The notes beneath the pieces were generated by a model. The model had not been told where the DNA came from and searched no databases. It was given only the letters and a program-made list of their open reading frames with translations. Below are positions 52,759 to 62,189 of a stretch of DNA of 64,000 bases, in pieces. The stretch comes from SB11 sp943370295. Lineage in GTDB: Bacteria; Bacteroidota; Bacteroidia; UBA8524. How positions within the stretch are numbered: the stretch's first letter is position 1; each line of letters opens with the position of its first letter. Both the position numbers and the translations under genes were made by a program. The stretch is from the NCBI GenBank assembly GCA_943370295.1, contig CALRQL020000002.1:372001-436000 (forward strand). Direction: 5' to 3'.

Positions 52759-53877
52759 ATGGATTTGATTTGGCTACAGGTAATTTTATTTGCATTAGGA
52801 GTATTTACTCTTATTCAGCTTGTATACATTCTTGGCTTCTTTAGTCGCTTGGCCGGCTATAAATCAAAAGCTGTTCCACAGCCGGTACTGCCTGTTTCTG
52901 TAATTATTGTGGCAAAAAACGAAGTGGAAAACCTTCGTAATTATTTGCCGTTATTCTTTAACCAAAATCACCCTGAGTTTGAAATTGTGGTGGTTAACAA
53001 CGTATCGTGGGATGGTACCGAAGAATTGCTTAAAGAGTTTGCCTTGCAATATCCAAACCTTCACATAGTTACTATTAAAGAGCAGGAACGCTACCCCAAA
53101 GGCAAAAAATTTGCAATTACATTAGGCATAAAAGCTGCAAAATACGACACTCTTTTGCTTACCGATGCCGATTGCATGCCCACAGGCTCTGATTGGATTA
53201 CCCAGATGCAGCAAGCCTACGGACAAAAAACCGAAGTGGTTTTAGGATATGGTGCCTATAAAAAAACAGGCGGATTGCTAAACTACCTTATCCGTTACGA
53301 AACTTTTTATACTGCTTTGCAGTATCTTTCGTTTGCGTTGGCGGGCAAACCCTATATGGGAGTTGGCCGCAACCTTTCGTACAAAAAGAATACATTTTTC
53401 AGGGTAAAGGGTTTTGCCAGCCATAATCACATTATATCAGGCGATGATGACCTTTTTGTGAATGAGGTTGCTACCGCTTCTAATACAGAAATTAGTATTC
53501 GCCCTTCGGCGTTTACCATCTCAAACCCAAAAACAAAATGGGGAGATTGGTTCAAACAGAAACGCCGTCATATGTACACTGGCAAGCATTACAAAACTGG
53601 TACAAAGGCTCTTTTAACTGTGCTAAACATCAGTCATATATTGTTTTATGCCTGCGCCATTGTATTGCTTTCGTTTTGGTTTATGCCCATGTGGGTTGGT
53701 ATTGCATACGGGGTGCGCTTGTTGGCCATTATCCCTGTGTATTACATGGCAATGGATAAGCTGAAAGAAAACAACCTTATTTGGGGTATTATACTGTTAG
53801 ATATTTTTTACTTTGTGTATTACCTTTTGGTGGGCTTGCGCACATTATTTTCAAAGCAAAAACAATGGGTTTGGTAA
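52759..53877 (+). CDS. Membrane-anchored family 2 glycosyltransferase
   Basis: About 372 residues from the ATG at 52759. An N-terminal membrane segment (about 3-25; LQVILFALGVFTLIQLVYIL) precedes a GT2 catalytic domain with VSVIIVAKNEVENLRNYL, VVVNNVSWDGTEEL, LLLTDADCMPTGSDWI (D-x-D) and ISGDDDLFVNEVA. A DWFKQKRRHMYTG block replaces the usual QxxRW motif. Two or three membrane segments close the protein. It is processive-synthase-like, probably adding sugar to a lipid carrier or exported glycan; substrate unknown. Confidence 0.83.
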   Translation: MDLIWLQVILFALGVFTLIQLVYILGFFSRLAGYKSKAVPQPVLPVSVIIVAKNEVENLRNYLPLFFNQNHPEFEIVVVNNVSWDGTEELLKEFALQYPNLHIVTIKEQERYPKGKKFAITLGIKAAKYDTLLLTDADCMPTGSDWITQMQQAYGQKTEVVLGYGAYKKTGGLLNYLIRYETFYTALQYLSFALAGKPYMGVGRNLSYKKNTFFRVKGFASHNHIISGDDDLFVNEVATASNTEISIRPSAFTISNPKTKWGDWFKQKRRHMYTGKHYKTGTKALLTVLNISHILFYACAIVLLSFWFMPMWVGIAYGVRLLAIIPVYYMAMDKLKENNLIWGIILLDIFYFVYYLLVGLRTLFSKQKQWVW

Positions 53878-53900
53878 ATACGCTTATCATTTTAAATTAA

Positions 53901-54539
53901 ATGCCAGAAATCATTACCAAATACTTTGATCACCTTACCGAAGAGCAGCTAAAGCAGTTCGACGCGTTGTTGCCGCTTTATACTGAGTGGAACGAGAAAA
54001 TTAATGTGATTTCGCGCAAGGACATTGAGGCGTTGTATGAACGTCATATTCTGCACTCATTGGGCATTGCAAAGGTGGTAATGTTTGAGAACGGAAGCCG
54101 CATACTAGATGTTGGTACGGGCGGAGGCTTCCCCGGTATTCCGCTGGCAATTATGTTTCCGCAGTGCCAGTTTACCTTGGTAGATTCTATTGGTAAGAAA
54201 ATAAAAGTGGTGCAAGAGGTTTCAGCGGCTCTTGGCTTGCAAAACGTGAAAGCGCTAAACCAACGTGCCGAGACATTAAAAGGCCAATTTGATTTTATTG
54301 TAAGCCGTGCAGTTACACGTATTACGCCTTTTTACGGCTGGGTAAAAAACAAAATATCGGGAGAGCAACGTAACCCGCTACAAAACGGTATTTTATACCT
54401 TAAAGGTGGCGACCTTGATGAAGAATTGAGTGAATTAGTAAGTGCGCATCCTAAATTGGTGATAGACACCTATTCCTTATCAGAATATTACTCCGAAGAA
54501 TTCTTTGAAACCAAAAGTGTGGTGCACGTTTGGAAGTAA
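53901..54539 (+). CDS. rsmG: 16S rRNA (guanine(527)-N7)-methyltransferase RsmG
   Basis: 212 residues. It has WNEKINVISRKDIEALYERHILHSL (about 30-54) and the SAM-binding motif ILDVGTGGGFPGIPLAI (about 68-84), both diagnostic of RsmG/GidB, plus VDSIGKKIKVVQEV and FDFIVSRAV. It methylates N7 of G527 in 16S rRNA. It follows the glycosyltransferase by 23 bases and is convergent with a lipoprotein gene whose stop lies 3 bases away. Confidence 0.94.
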   Translation: MPEIITKYFDHLTEEQLKQFDALLPLYTEWNEKINVISRKDIEALYERHILHSLGIAKVVMFENGSRILDVGTGGGFPGIPLAIMFPQCQFTLVDSIGKKIKVVQEVSAALGLQNVKALNQRAETLKGQFDFIVSRAVTRITPFYGWVKNKISGEQRNPLQNGILYLKGGDLDEELSELVSAHPKLVIDTYSLSEYYSEEFFETKSVVHVWK

Positions 54540-54541
54540 AA

Positions 54542-55726
54542 TCAATTAGGTAGTTTATCTTTTATAAAAACCGCACCGAACTTGCCCGTCAAGTCAATAC
54601 GATTGCAGAGTACATAATAAAATTCTTCGTCAGCAAGAATAGCAACAGGGTTTTCTGTTAAATCAGCCTCTCCGTATTTTTTACGCCATAGTTCGTTTCC
54701 GTTCAAATCTGTACAAACAATAAATAAATCTTCAGGTCCTGTAGTGCTTTGCATACTTCTTCCCGCAGCAATTAAGCCCGATTTATAAGCAGTAAACGTA
54801 ACTGTTTGAAAGCCGTCGTGATTGCTTGTTCCATAGGTGTTCTCCCAAATTTTAGTGCCATTGTCGGTTATTTTTAGCAAATACCCGTGATGTTCAGGAT
54901 TTCCGAAACTTGCAGAGTGCCCTGCAATATAAACATCACATCCATTGCTGATAATCTGCTGGGGTTCTTCATAGCCGCTGCCGCCATACGTAGTCCCTGA
55001 AATAAAGTCTCCATTAGGACTAAGTTTAAGGTACCAAACATCCCTGTCTCCTGAGCCAATGCTATAGGTATATGCAAGAATCCCGTAGTTGTTGTCGCAA
55101 AGTTCAACACCGTCCATCCCTGCATCATTCAAATTGCCGCCAAAAGTTTTCGTCCAAACCCTATTTAAGGTTTTAGAGTATTTTATTACACATACATCAC
55201 GCTGATTGTTTTTTAGCACTGAACCGATAAATAGATAACCATTGGCTACAGGTATCATTTTACTTAACTCAAAATTTGGCTCCGTCAGGCTACGAAGATC
55301 CATTTGGAGCAGTATATCATTAAATTTTCGAAAGGTAAGGAAGACAACTGTATCTCCTGCCCCTTTTATTTGTGAAAGAGAAAAACTGTTGCTGGTAGCT
55401 TTATCATAAAAAAGGCTGCCACTAATTGGGGTTTGTGAAGAAAATAATTGCACGGAAGAAGCAATCAAATTGCTACTTGATGATGAAATATCTAAACTTA
55501 TTACTTTAGATGTGTGCACTAATCCGCCATCCTGTTTATCCACCATTTGAATTGTAAAACGGCCGTTATTATTGCGTACCATGTCCACCCCATAGGTTTC
55601 CATATCAGCAGTTTTAAATGGTAATATAGCCGGGTATTGTGTGGTGTCGTTGTTCTCTTTTTCCTTTTTGCAGGCTGCAATAAACACCAGCAATAAGCAT
55701 AAAAAGCAAACTATAATTCTCAGCAT
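54542..55726 (-). CDS. Lipoprotein with beta-propeller-like repeats
   Basis: 394 residues. Signal peptide with lipobox FIAAC, Cys19 lipidated, followed by KKEKEN; the charged residues after Cys resemble the Bacteroidota lipoprotein pattern. The body (about 95-385) contains repeats of the W-x-x-T-F/Y-G-G-x form (RVWTKTFGGNLNDAGMDGV, TTYGGSGYEEPQQII, IWENTYGTSNHDGFQTVTFT, LWRRKKYGEADLTE-like), typical of a beta-propeller. Located on the outer or inner membrane; function unknown. Confidence 0.82.
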   Translation of the reverse strand: MLRIIVCFLCLLLVFIAACKKEKENNDTTQYPAILPFKTADMETYGVDMVRNNNGRFTIQMVDKQDGGLVHTSKVISLDISSSSSNLIASSVQLFSSQTPISGSLFYDKATSNSFSLSQIKGAGDTVVFLTFRKFNDILLQMDLRSLTEPNFELSKMIPVANGYLFIGSVLKNNQRDVCVIKYSKTLNRVWTKTFGGNLNDAGMDGVELCDNNYGILAYTYSIGSGDRDVWYLKLSPNGDFISGTTYGGSGYEEPQQIISNGCDVYIAGHSASFGNPEHHGYLLKITDNGTKIWENTYGTSNHDGFQTVTFTAYKSGLIAAGRSMQSTTGPEDLFIVCTDLNGNELWRKKYGEADLTENPVAILADEEFYYVLCNRIDLTGKFGAVFIKDKLPN

Positions 55727-55789
55727 GGTTGGTTAGAGTGTTGATATTAAATTACTAAACGCTGTAGGGGCTGAAAAAGTTGCCTGCAT

Positions 55790-58700
55790 TTATTCAATCG
55801 GCGCTTCAGCTTCAGGTAATTCTACAAAAAATGTTGTTCCGATACCCACTTGCGATACGAAGTAAATTTTACCCCCCATGCCCTCTACTATTTTTTTAGA
55901 AATGGCCAATCCCAATCCCATGCCCGATGTTTTAGTACTGAAACTCGGAATAAATACCTTGTTTGCTTCATCATCTGGAATGCCTTTGCCGTTATCGCTG
56001 ACCTCTATTTTATAAATATCTCCTTCGTGGGCAATGCGTATTTCGATTTTCCCCTGACTTTCTTCGGGGATGGCTTGTATGGCGTTAGTAATAATGTTGG
56101 TAAGCACCCGCGAAAGCTGGTCTTTATCCCCGTTTATGTAAGCCTTTGCCGGCAAGGGAAAGAATGAGACCGATAGGTTTTCGGTCGTTTCGTACAAGGT
56201 AGCGGTAAGCAATACCAACTCATTTAGTTCAAGTCTTTCTGATACAGGTTCGGGCATTTTTGCAAACGCCGAAAACTCTGATGCAAGGTTTGATAGACTA
56301 TCAATTTGCTCAATCAATACCTGTGTTACCCGTTTAAAAGTGTCTTCTAAATTATCTCCCTTGGCAGCCCAAGCGCGCTGCAAATGTTGCACGCTGAGTT
56401 TCATGGGAGTAAGCGGATTTTTTATTTCGTGGGCAATTTGTTTGGCCATTTCACGCCAAGCTCCTTCGCGCTCGCTTTGTGCAAGCCTGCCTGCACTCTC
56501 TTCAAGTGCCACCAGCATTTTATTGTATTGTGCTACCAGCTCGCCAATTTCATCATCGCCTTTCCATTCAATCACCTCGTTTTTACTGCTAAGGCTTAGT
56601 TTAGAAAGCTTGTTCTGAATGATGGTAAGCGGTGCGGTAACCCGTTGGGTGATTAGATAAGCTATCAATGCAGCCACCAAGAAGAAAAGAATGTATAGGT
56701 TAACAAAGTTGACAAAGAAGGCTGAAATCTCATCGTTCAACTCGGCTTCGTTAGTAAAAAACGGCAGGTTCAGGTAGGCTATTACCGTGTGTTTGGCATC
56801 CAACACGGGCACATACGCCGAAATGTATTTAAGCGAACCTATTTTTTCATCGTGGATATAAAACGACTGCGCTTCTTTTTGCAATTTCACAAAGGCTTCG
56901 GGGTGTATTTGCCTTCCCACCAAACCGCTGGAGTAAATTTTGTTTTTGGTAGAGGTTACCAACTGCCCATCTACATTGTAAAAGTTTATATCCGTTTCGT
57001 ACGAGTCGCCTATTTGATTTACAAAAGCCGTTAATTCAGTAGGCAGCATCAGTTGCATTTCAAGCTGTGCACGGTTTTCAAACGCACCGCTTACCGATTT
57101 TATCTTTTGCACCATCTTATCGCGCTGCCGCTCGGTGTACTTATAATCAATGTAACGGAGGAAGATATAGCCTGAAAGTAGCAAAATAGCTGATACCAGC
57201 GAAAAGATGGTAACTTGGATACGGGTGCTGAACAGCAGTCCTCGCATACGCCGTATCGGGATTAACCACCGTGCAAAATGATGCAGCCTGTACAGCGATT
57301 TCCATTTGCCAGTGTAATACGCCAACCCTGCCCGTATCAGTACCACTAAGCCGTTATAAGCAAACAGCAAGGCAATAAACAGCAGCAGCATTAAAAACAA
57401 AAAAGAGAACACGGCCAGCGGTTGCAGCACACTATCTACCTTTTTGCTTACCACCACAATTAAATTATTGGGTTCGTGCTTTATGTGGTGAGAATACCCG
57501 TCGGATACTACAAATTCTTTCCGTTGGCTGGTATCAAAAGTAAAATTGAGGCTGTAGCTGTATTTGCCACCCTTGTTTACCAGCTTATCGTTTTGGTACA
57601 AGGCATACGAGTAGTTGTAGGGCGGTGTTTTATTATCAGAATTGGACTGTGATAGCAGTTGGGTAAATAAACTGGGGTCTTGGGTAAGTTTACGTTTTAG
57701 CAGGATAAATAAACTGCCCATGGTGTGCTTGCCTGCGCAATAATCGTATTTGGCGATGTATGAATATTGCACCGAGGGATATACGATGTAATAAAAATAA
57801 TTACTGAGAGTAGGCTGCGAATGGCTGTTATACAGCGTGTTTACAAACTCATAAGTGTAATAATTATTTTCCCTGAAAAAGTTGCCAATGGTATCGTAGT
57901 CAAATATTTCTACATCATACTTGCCCAAATACCCGGTGAAATACAACTGGTTGATGTGTTTTTCAAGGTCGCGTTTTGAGAAAATGGCGTTGGTGAAATA
58001 ATTAAAAATACGCGGGTCGTTGGCTATTTGGTGTTCAATATCCGTAAAAGTGTTTTCAGCCTCAATATCTTTTGCGTCGCTCAGTTGTATGGCGTATAGC
58101 TTCCGTATCTCGTGTTCCTTGTCAATATTAAACCGGTAAAAAAGTAACGCTACGAACACAGATACTACCAATACATAGCCCAACGTACGCTGGGCTACTT
58201 TTAAATCTTTACTTAGCTGTAAAACAATAATAATGGCAAAAGCATAAGCGGGACCCTGCACCAGCAGTGAGGGCTGCCATTGGTTAGTAAAAAACTGGTA
58301 GGCGGCATAAAAGCCCACCGCTGCTGCGCCGTTAATTAAAAACAAACGATTGCTAAGCTGCAGGCGAAGCATTAGCTGGTAAACCATGCTGCTTGAAAAG
58401 AAATGGATGGATACCAGCAACGAGGTGATTAATAAGCCAACAAGGCTAAACCATGTGAAATGGAAAATATTGGCAATATCAAACGGGATGTTTGAATCGA
58501 TAATAAGGCTGCGAATGATATTAATAATAAACCCCGTAAAAACAATCAGTACGAAAAATGCAGGGATAAATAATAATGATGATTGGAGATTTTTGGGAGT
58601 AACGGTTACATCATCTTTTGCGGTAGCCATTTGCTTTGAAAGGGTAAACACAAACACAAACAGCAGTACCACGTTTACCAGCAATGCGCCTAACGAAGAG

Positions 58701-59545
58701 AACAAACCCGACGAAGCATACACTCCGGGATCGAACAATAAGCTGGATTGTAGAAACGACGGGAACTTTAAGTCGACAATCAGTATTTTAACCAGTATAA
58801 GTACAAGGGCAAAAAATAGCGTGCCTGCTAATGTACGTCCATTATCTAAAAACCATTCGTATTGGTTGGAAAGGAAAATAAAGAACAACCACAACCCAAG
58901 CAAAGTAAGCACCACTACAGGAATAGTAAACGAGTTATGCGTGTAGGGATGCAGAGCTAAATAGAACAGTTTTTTGCCGTAAATACTTTTTACAGGGGCA
59001 AAGTCTTGCACCGGTTTAGGCGATATTTCAGCGGTGTTTTTTATTCCGACACCATCAGCAAAACTGCTTCGCAGGTAACGGTTTTGGTATTGGTAACGGG
59101 TATAAAAACGGTATAAGAGTACAAAGCTGTGGCGACCAATTTTGCGAGTTTTGTGCAGGTACCAACCGTTATTGGTTTTTAATACATCAATCTCTTCCGA
59201 TTTTTTTTCCCGCACCACGTCAGGGTCGGCCTCATTATCCGACCAAAACACCAAAGAGGTGTCTTTGTAAACCATCAAGGTAAAATCACGCTTATCTAGC
59301 CTTTTTCTTCCTTCAAGGCTAAAACCGTCTTTAATAAAACTGTTTAGAAAAGAATCGTTGGCAAGCAGTTTTTCAATGCTTTTTTCTTTTTCGTGAAGGT
59401 GGGTTTGTAAGGTGCGGGTAAGTTCGGCATAGTTACTTTCTGCTTTTTGTCGGTAGTTATCAATGTAATAAGCTACCGAAAGTATCAAAACTGATACTCC
59501 CAGAGCCAACCATCTGTTTTTAAAAAGCGCTAACCAAACCTTCAT
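55790..59545 (-). CDS. Very large membrane sensor histidine kinase (NtrY-like)
   Basis: 1251 residues from the ATG at 59545 (a GTG at 59557 would add four). An N-terminal membrane segment (about 10-27) and an extracytoplasmic region precede about seven hydrophobic segments (about 205-480), a second extracytoplasmic region (about 490-700), further segments (about 715-800) and a third extracytoplasmic region. A segment near 950-975 leads into HAMP (TQRVTAPLTIIQNKL), then HisKA with AHEIKNPLTPMKLS (His about 1042) and HATPase_c with NIITNAIQAIP and SDNGKGIPDDE. The H-box resembles NtrY kinases. No response regulator is adjacent. Signal unknown. Confidence 0.88.
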   Translation of the reverse strand: MKVWLALFKNRWLALGVSVLILSVAYYIDNYRQKAESNYAELTRTLQTHLHEKEKSIEKLLANDSFLNSFIKDGFSLEGRKRLDKRDFTLMVYKDTSLVFWSDNEADPDVVREKKSEEIDVLKTNNGWYLHKTRKIGRHSFVLLYRFYTRYQYQNRYLRSSFADGVGIKNTAEISPKPVQDFAPVKSIYGKKLFYLALHPYTHNSFTIPVVVLTLLGLWLFFIFLSNQYEWFLDNGRTLAGTLFFALVLILVKILIVDLKFPSFLQSSLLFDPGVYASSGLFSSLGALLVNVVLLFVFVFTLSKQMATAKDDVTVTPKNLQSSLLFIPAFFVLIVFTGFIINIIRSLIIDSNIPFDIANIFHFTWFSLVGLLITSLLVSIHFFSSSMVYQLMLRLQLSNRLFLINGAAAVGFYAAYQFFTNQWQPSLLVQGPAYAFAIIIVLQLSKDLKVAQRTLGYVLVVSVFVALLFYRFNIDKEHEIRKLYAIQLSDAKDIEAENTFTDIEHQIANDPRIFNYFTNAIFSKRDLEKHINQLYFTGYLGKYDVEIFDYDTIGNFFRENNYYTYEFVNTLYNSHSQPTLSNYFYYIVYPSVQYSYIAKYDYCAGKHTMGSLFILLKRKLTQDPSLFTQLLSQSNSDNKTPPYNYSYALYQNDKLVNKGGKYSYSLNFTFDTSQRKEFVVSDGYSHHIKHEPNNLIVVVSKKVDSVLQPLAVFSFLFLMLLLFIALLFAYNGLVVLIRAGLAYYTGKWKSLYRLHHFARWLIPIRRMRGLLFSTRIQVTIFSLVSAILLLSGYIFLRYIDYKYTERQRDKMVQKIKSVSGAFENRAQLEMQLMLPTELTAFVNQIGDSYETDINFYNVDGQLVTSTKNKIYSSGLVGRQIHPEAFVKLQKEAQSFYIHDEKIGSLKYISAYVPVLDAKHTVIAYLNLPFFTNEAELNDEISAFFVNFVNLYILFFLVAALIAYLITQRVTAPLTIIQNKLSKLSLSSKNEVIEWKGDDEIGELVAQYNKMLVALEESAGRLAQSEREGAWREMAKQIAHEIKNPLTPMKLSVQHLQRAWAAKGDNLEDTFKRVTQVLIEQIDSLSNLASEFSAFAKMPEPVSERLELNELVLLTATLYETTENLSVSFFPLPAKAYINGDKDQLSRVLTNIITNAIQAIPEESQGKIEIRIAHEGDIYKIEVSDNGKGIPDDEANKVFIPSFSTKTSGMGLGLAISKKIVEGMGGKIYFVSQVGIGTTFFVELPEAEAPIE

Positions 59546-59612
59546 GCGTGTCCTCACAATGTTATAAACTAATTTTTGCCGTCATAATCATCACTAACCT
59601 TATTATAAATTA

Positions 59613-60713
59613 TCATTTCATCCTCACATCCAGCGCATCGCGCAATCCGTTGCCCACAAAGTTAAAAGCCATTACCAGCAACATAATGGCTACTCCCGGT
59701 ACTATAGCAAGGTAGGCCGTATCAAGCACAATGTAGCCGTAGTGTTCTTTTATCATCATGCCCCAACTGGGTATGGGCGGCTGTACGCCAATGCCCAAAA
59801 AACTCAACCCAGCTTCTAACAATATGGCCGATGCAAAATTGGCTGCGGCTATTACTATCACAGGGGCGGTAACGTTGGGCAAAATATGCCTGAAAATAAT
59901 ACGCATATCGGTGTACCCCAACATTTGGGCAGCTTTTATAAAGTCTTTTTCCTTCAAAGCCATTACCTGTCCGCGTACCACACGGGCTACTTCAACCCAC
60001 ATGGTAAGCCCCACTGCTATAAATATCTGCCAAAAGCCTTTGCCCAATGCCACGCTAACGGCTATAACCATTAGCAAGGTAGGCAACGACCATATTACGT
60101 TTATCAGCCACATGATGGCTGCATCAGCTTTGCCACCATAATACCCTGCAATACCGCCCCAAACTATGCCAATTAGTAACGAGATGGCCACCGAAACCAA
60201 ACCCACTGCCAATGAAACCCTTGAACCAAGCACCATTCGGCTAAACATATCACGACCGAAACGGTCAGTACCCAATAAATAAGTATTGTTGGTAATGCAC
60301 TGCTTTTGGATGGTTTCTTTGCTTAAATCGGGTAATTGCAGGTCGCTTTTGCCCAGTTTGGTAATGGGGCCTTGTATGCCGTCTACCCCAAAGTATTCGT
60401 AGATAATTACGGTGTCGCCCACCACTTCAAATTTTTCTAAAGGGATAAGTCGGTGTTCCTCTTCCGTTCCATTGAACAGACGACTGATAAAACTTGTTTT
60501 TTCTGTGGTTTGGGGGATTTTGAAAAATTGGGTACTAAAACCGGGCTTTTGTAATGCCAGCGATAGCTGCATACTATTGGCATACATGGTTTTATCGGGT
60601 ATAAACAGATAGGCAAATGCTGCCATTAGTATAATAACAGCAATAAATACAGCACCGGCCACAGCCAGTTTGTTTGCTACAAACTTTTTATAAAACGGGC
60701 TTTTTGCCTGCAC
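59613..60713 (-). CDS. OppC/DppC-type ABC transporter permease
   Basis: 366 residues from a GTG start at 60713. N-terminal membrane segment (about 15-35), then a periplasmic insert of about 90 residues, then five membrane segments. LLGTDRFGRDMFSRMVLGSR and the cytoplasmic EAA loop (VRGQVMALKEKDFIKAAQMLG) are diagnostic of the permease of peptide/oligopeptide importers. The other subunits (OppA, OppB, OppD/F) are not encoded nearby, so it must pair with distant genes. Substrate probably peptides or metal chelates (inference from family). Confidence 0.88.
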   Translation of the reverse strand: MQAKSPFYKKFVANKLAVAGAVFIAVIILMAAFAYLFIPDKTMYANSMQLSLALQKPGFSTQFFKIPQTTEKTSFISRLFNGTEEEHRLIPLEKFEVVGDTVIIYEYFGVDGIQGPITKLGKSDLQLPDLSKETIQKQCITNNTYLLGTDRFGRDMFSRMVLGSRVSLAVGLVSVAISLLIGIVWGGIAGYYGGKADAAIMWLINVIWSLPTLLMVIAVSVALGKGFWQIFIAVGLTMWVEVARVVRGQVMALKEKDFIKAAQMLGYTDMRIIFRHILPNVTAPVIVIAAANFASAILLEAGLSFLGIGVQPPIPSWGMMIKEHYGYIVLDTAYLAIVPGVAIMLLVMAFNFVGNGLRDALDVRMK

Positions 60714-60774
60714 AACTGCAAAGTAATGAAATTATAGATTTGAAACCTGAAATACCCCATAGGGAATACCACGT

Positions 60775-61050
60775 TCAGAACTTTGTACCGATGAACTTAA
60801 GCCCTTCAGCCGTGATGCGGTAATGGAATGCCCGCATATTATCGCTATCGTATATAAAGCTGGGCTCGTAGTCTTTTTTGGTCTCGTTGTATTTCATAGG
60901 AGTTACGTACCTGCGGGTGATAAGCCACTGTAGCACATTTGCCACCAAAAACTCATTTTGCTTAGTTTCTTCGAGTATTGTTTCAAAACTCTCTGTAAAC
61001 AGCAGCGATGTTAAAATCTTCTTCTCCAGCACGGGCGGCATGGTACTCAT
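60775..61050 (-). CDS. Small winged-helix-like protein, function unknown
   Basis: 91 residues, no signal peptide. The helix-rich N-terminus (LTSLLFTESFETILEETKQN), VLQWLITRRYVTPMKYN and the final FHYRITAEGLKFIG resemble a winged-helix DNA-binding fold, where the last segment would be the wing and C-terminal strand. This is a weak structural guess. Its ATG overlaps the stop of the upstream glycosyltransferase gene by 4 bases (ATGA), so it is translationally coupled. It is followed by the OppC gene after 61 bases. Confidence 0.6.
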   Translation of the reverse strand: MSTMPPVLEKKILTSLLFTESFETILEETKQNEFLVANVLQWLITRRYVTPMKYNETKKDYEPSFIYDSDNMRAFHYRITAEGLKFIGTKF

Positions 61051-62189
61051 TGTTTTCTCCCTTTCCAGTTATAAGTGCCAAAATTACCCAAAATACCAAT
61101 GGCCAGCACATAGCCTATGTGAAAAGGCTCGGCAAGTATAATGTACCTGCGCAACTTCGGTAACCCGAAAAATTTGAGCAGTGGTGTATAAAAATAGTAC
61201 TCGATGATAATTTTAGCAGCCAGTTGCATTTCAAAAAGCACCCAATAGAAAGGGTTTGCAAAGCCTGCTATCAAATTGACAACAATTAACAGGTTAAATA
61301 CATAAGCCATCGCCAACACAGCAGTGATGCGCTTATCGCTGTATTTAGTACTTTTTGATACCCAACGCATCCGCTGCCCCCAAAACTGCCCCCAAGTAAA
61401 CGATGGCGGGGTTTTTACGATTGCGGAAGGGTGCTTTAAAAAGTGAACTCTATCAGGATAGCGGCTAAATACTTTGTGCATTAAAAACTCATCATCGCCT
61501 GATAACAAATTGTCATTGCCCATATAACCGCCTACTTCATCAAATACCTGCCTGCGGTAGGCCAAGTTGGCTCCGTTGCACATATTGGGGAATTTTAATT
61601 GCAATGCCGCACCGCCAATGCCTACCAAACCGGCAAACTCAACTTGCTGTATGGTAAGTAAAAAATTAGCAGGGGACTTAAAAAATGCTTTTTCCCAATC
61701 AAACAATACCGGACCGCTTGCCAGTGCAGCGTTCGTTTGTTCAAAAAACGATACGATGGTACTTAACCAATATTCATTCATTGAGCAATCGGCATCCGTA
61801 GTAACAATAATCTCACCTTTGGCCTGTTTTATGGCCTCAGTAATAGCGGCTTTTTTATATCGTTTTCCGGGTATTTGAGCCAATTCTATAATTCGTAAGT
61901 TGGAAATACCTAATGAGTTGGCTACAACCACCGTTTGGTCGTCAGAGTGGTCATCAGCCAAAATAATTTCAAAACTACCCATCGGATAATTTTGCCGTTG
62001 CAGGCAATTAAGTATGCGTACAATGTTCTGTGCCTCGTTGCGGGCAGGGATAATAACGGTTACAAACAGGGCAGGGGCAGTTTGGGTTGTCTCAAACGCG
62101 GGTATTTGTCGCCAGCCCTTGCGGTAGGCACCCATCAGCACTGTATAAAATACGGTAAGAAGTATAACTATGCTACTGATTAGAACCAT
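61047..62189 (-). CDS. Membrane family 2 glycosyltransferase
   Basis: About 380 residues from the ATG at 62189 (MVLISSIVILLTVFYTVL); an in-frame ATG at 62231 would lie deeper in the upstream gene. It has an N-terminal membrane segment, then a GT2 domain with FVTVIIPARNEAQNIVRIL, ILADDHSDDQTV, EIIVTTDADCSMNE (D-x-D) and GDDEFLMHKVF, with WGQRMRWVSKS as the (Q/R)xxRW motif. Two or three membrane segments follow. It probably glycosylates a lipid or exported glycan. It overlaps the flippase gene by 17 bases upstream and the small protein by 4 bases downstream. Confidence 0.85.
   Translation of the reverse strand: MVLISSIVILLTVFYTVLMGAYRKGWRQIPAFETTQTAPALFVTVIIPARNEAQNIVRILNCLQRQNYPMGSFEIILADDHSDDQTVVVANSLGISNLRIIELAQIPGKRYKKAAITEAIKQAKGEIIVTTDADCSMNEYWLSTIVSFFEQTNAALASGPVLFDWEKAFFKSPANFLLTIQQVEFAGLVGIGGAALQLKFPNMCNGANLAYRRQVFDEVGGYMGNDNLLSGDDEFLMHKVFSRYPDRVHFLKHPSAIVKTPPSFTWGQFWGQRMRWVSKSTKYSDKRITAVLAMAYVFNLLIVVNLIAGFANPFYWVLFEMQLAAKIIIEYYFYTPLLKFFGLPKLRRYIILAEPFHIGYVLAIGILGNFGTYNWKGRKQ

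Noticed and set aside
58386..58946. 186-residue plus-strand open frame inside the histidine kinase
   Set aside because: It is antisense to membrane segments of the kinase; the translation is Asn/Thr-rich and unlike a real protein.
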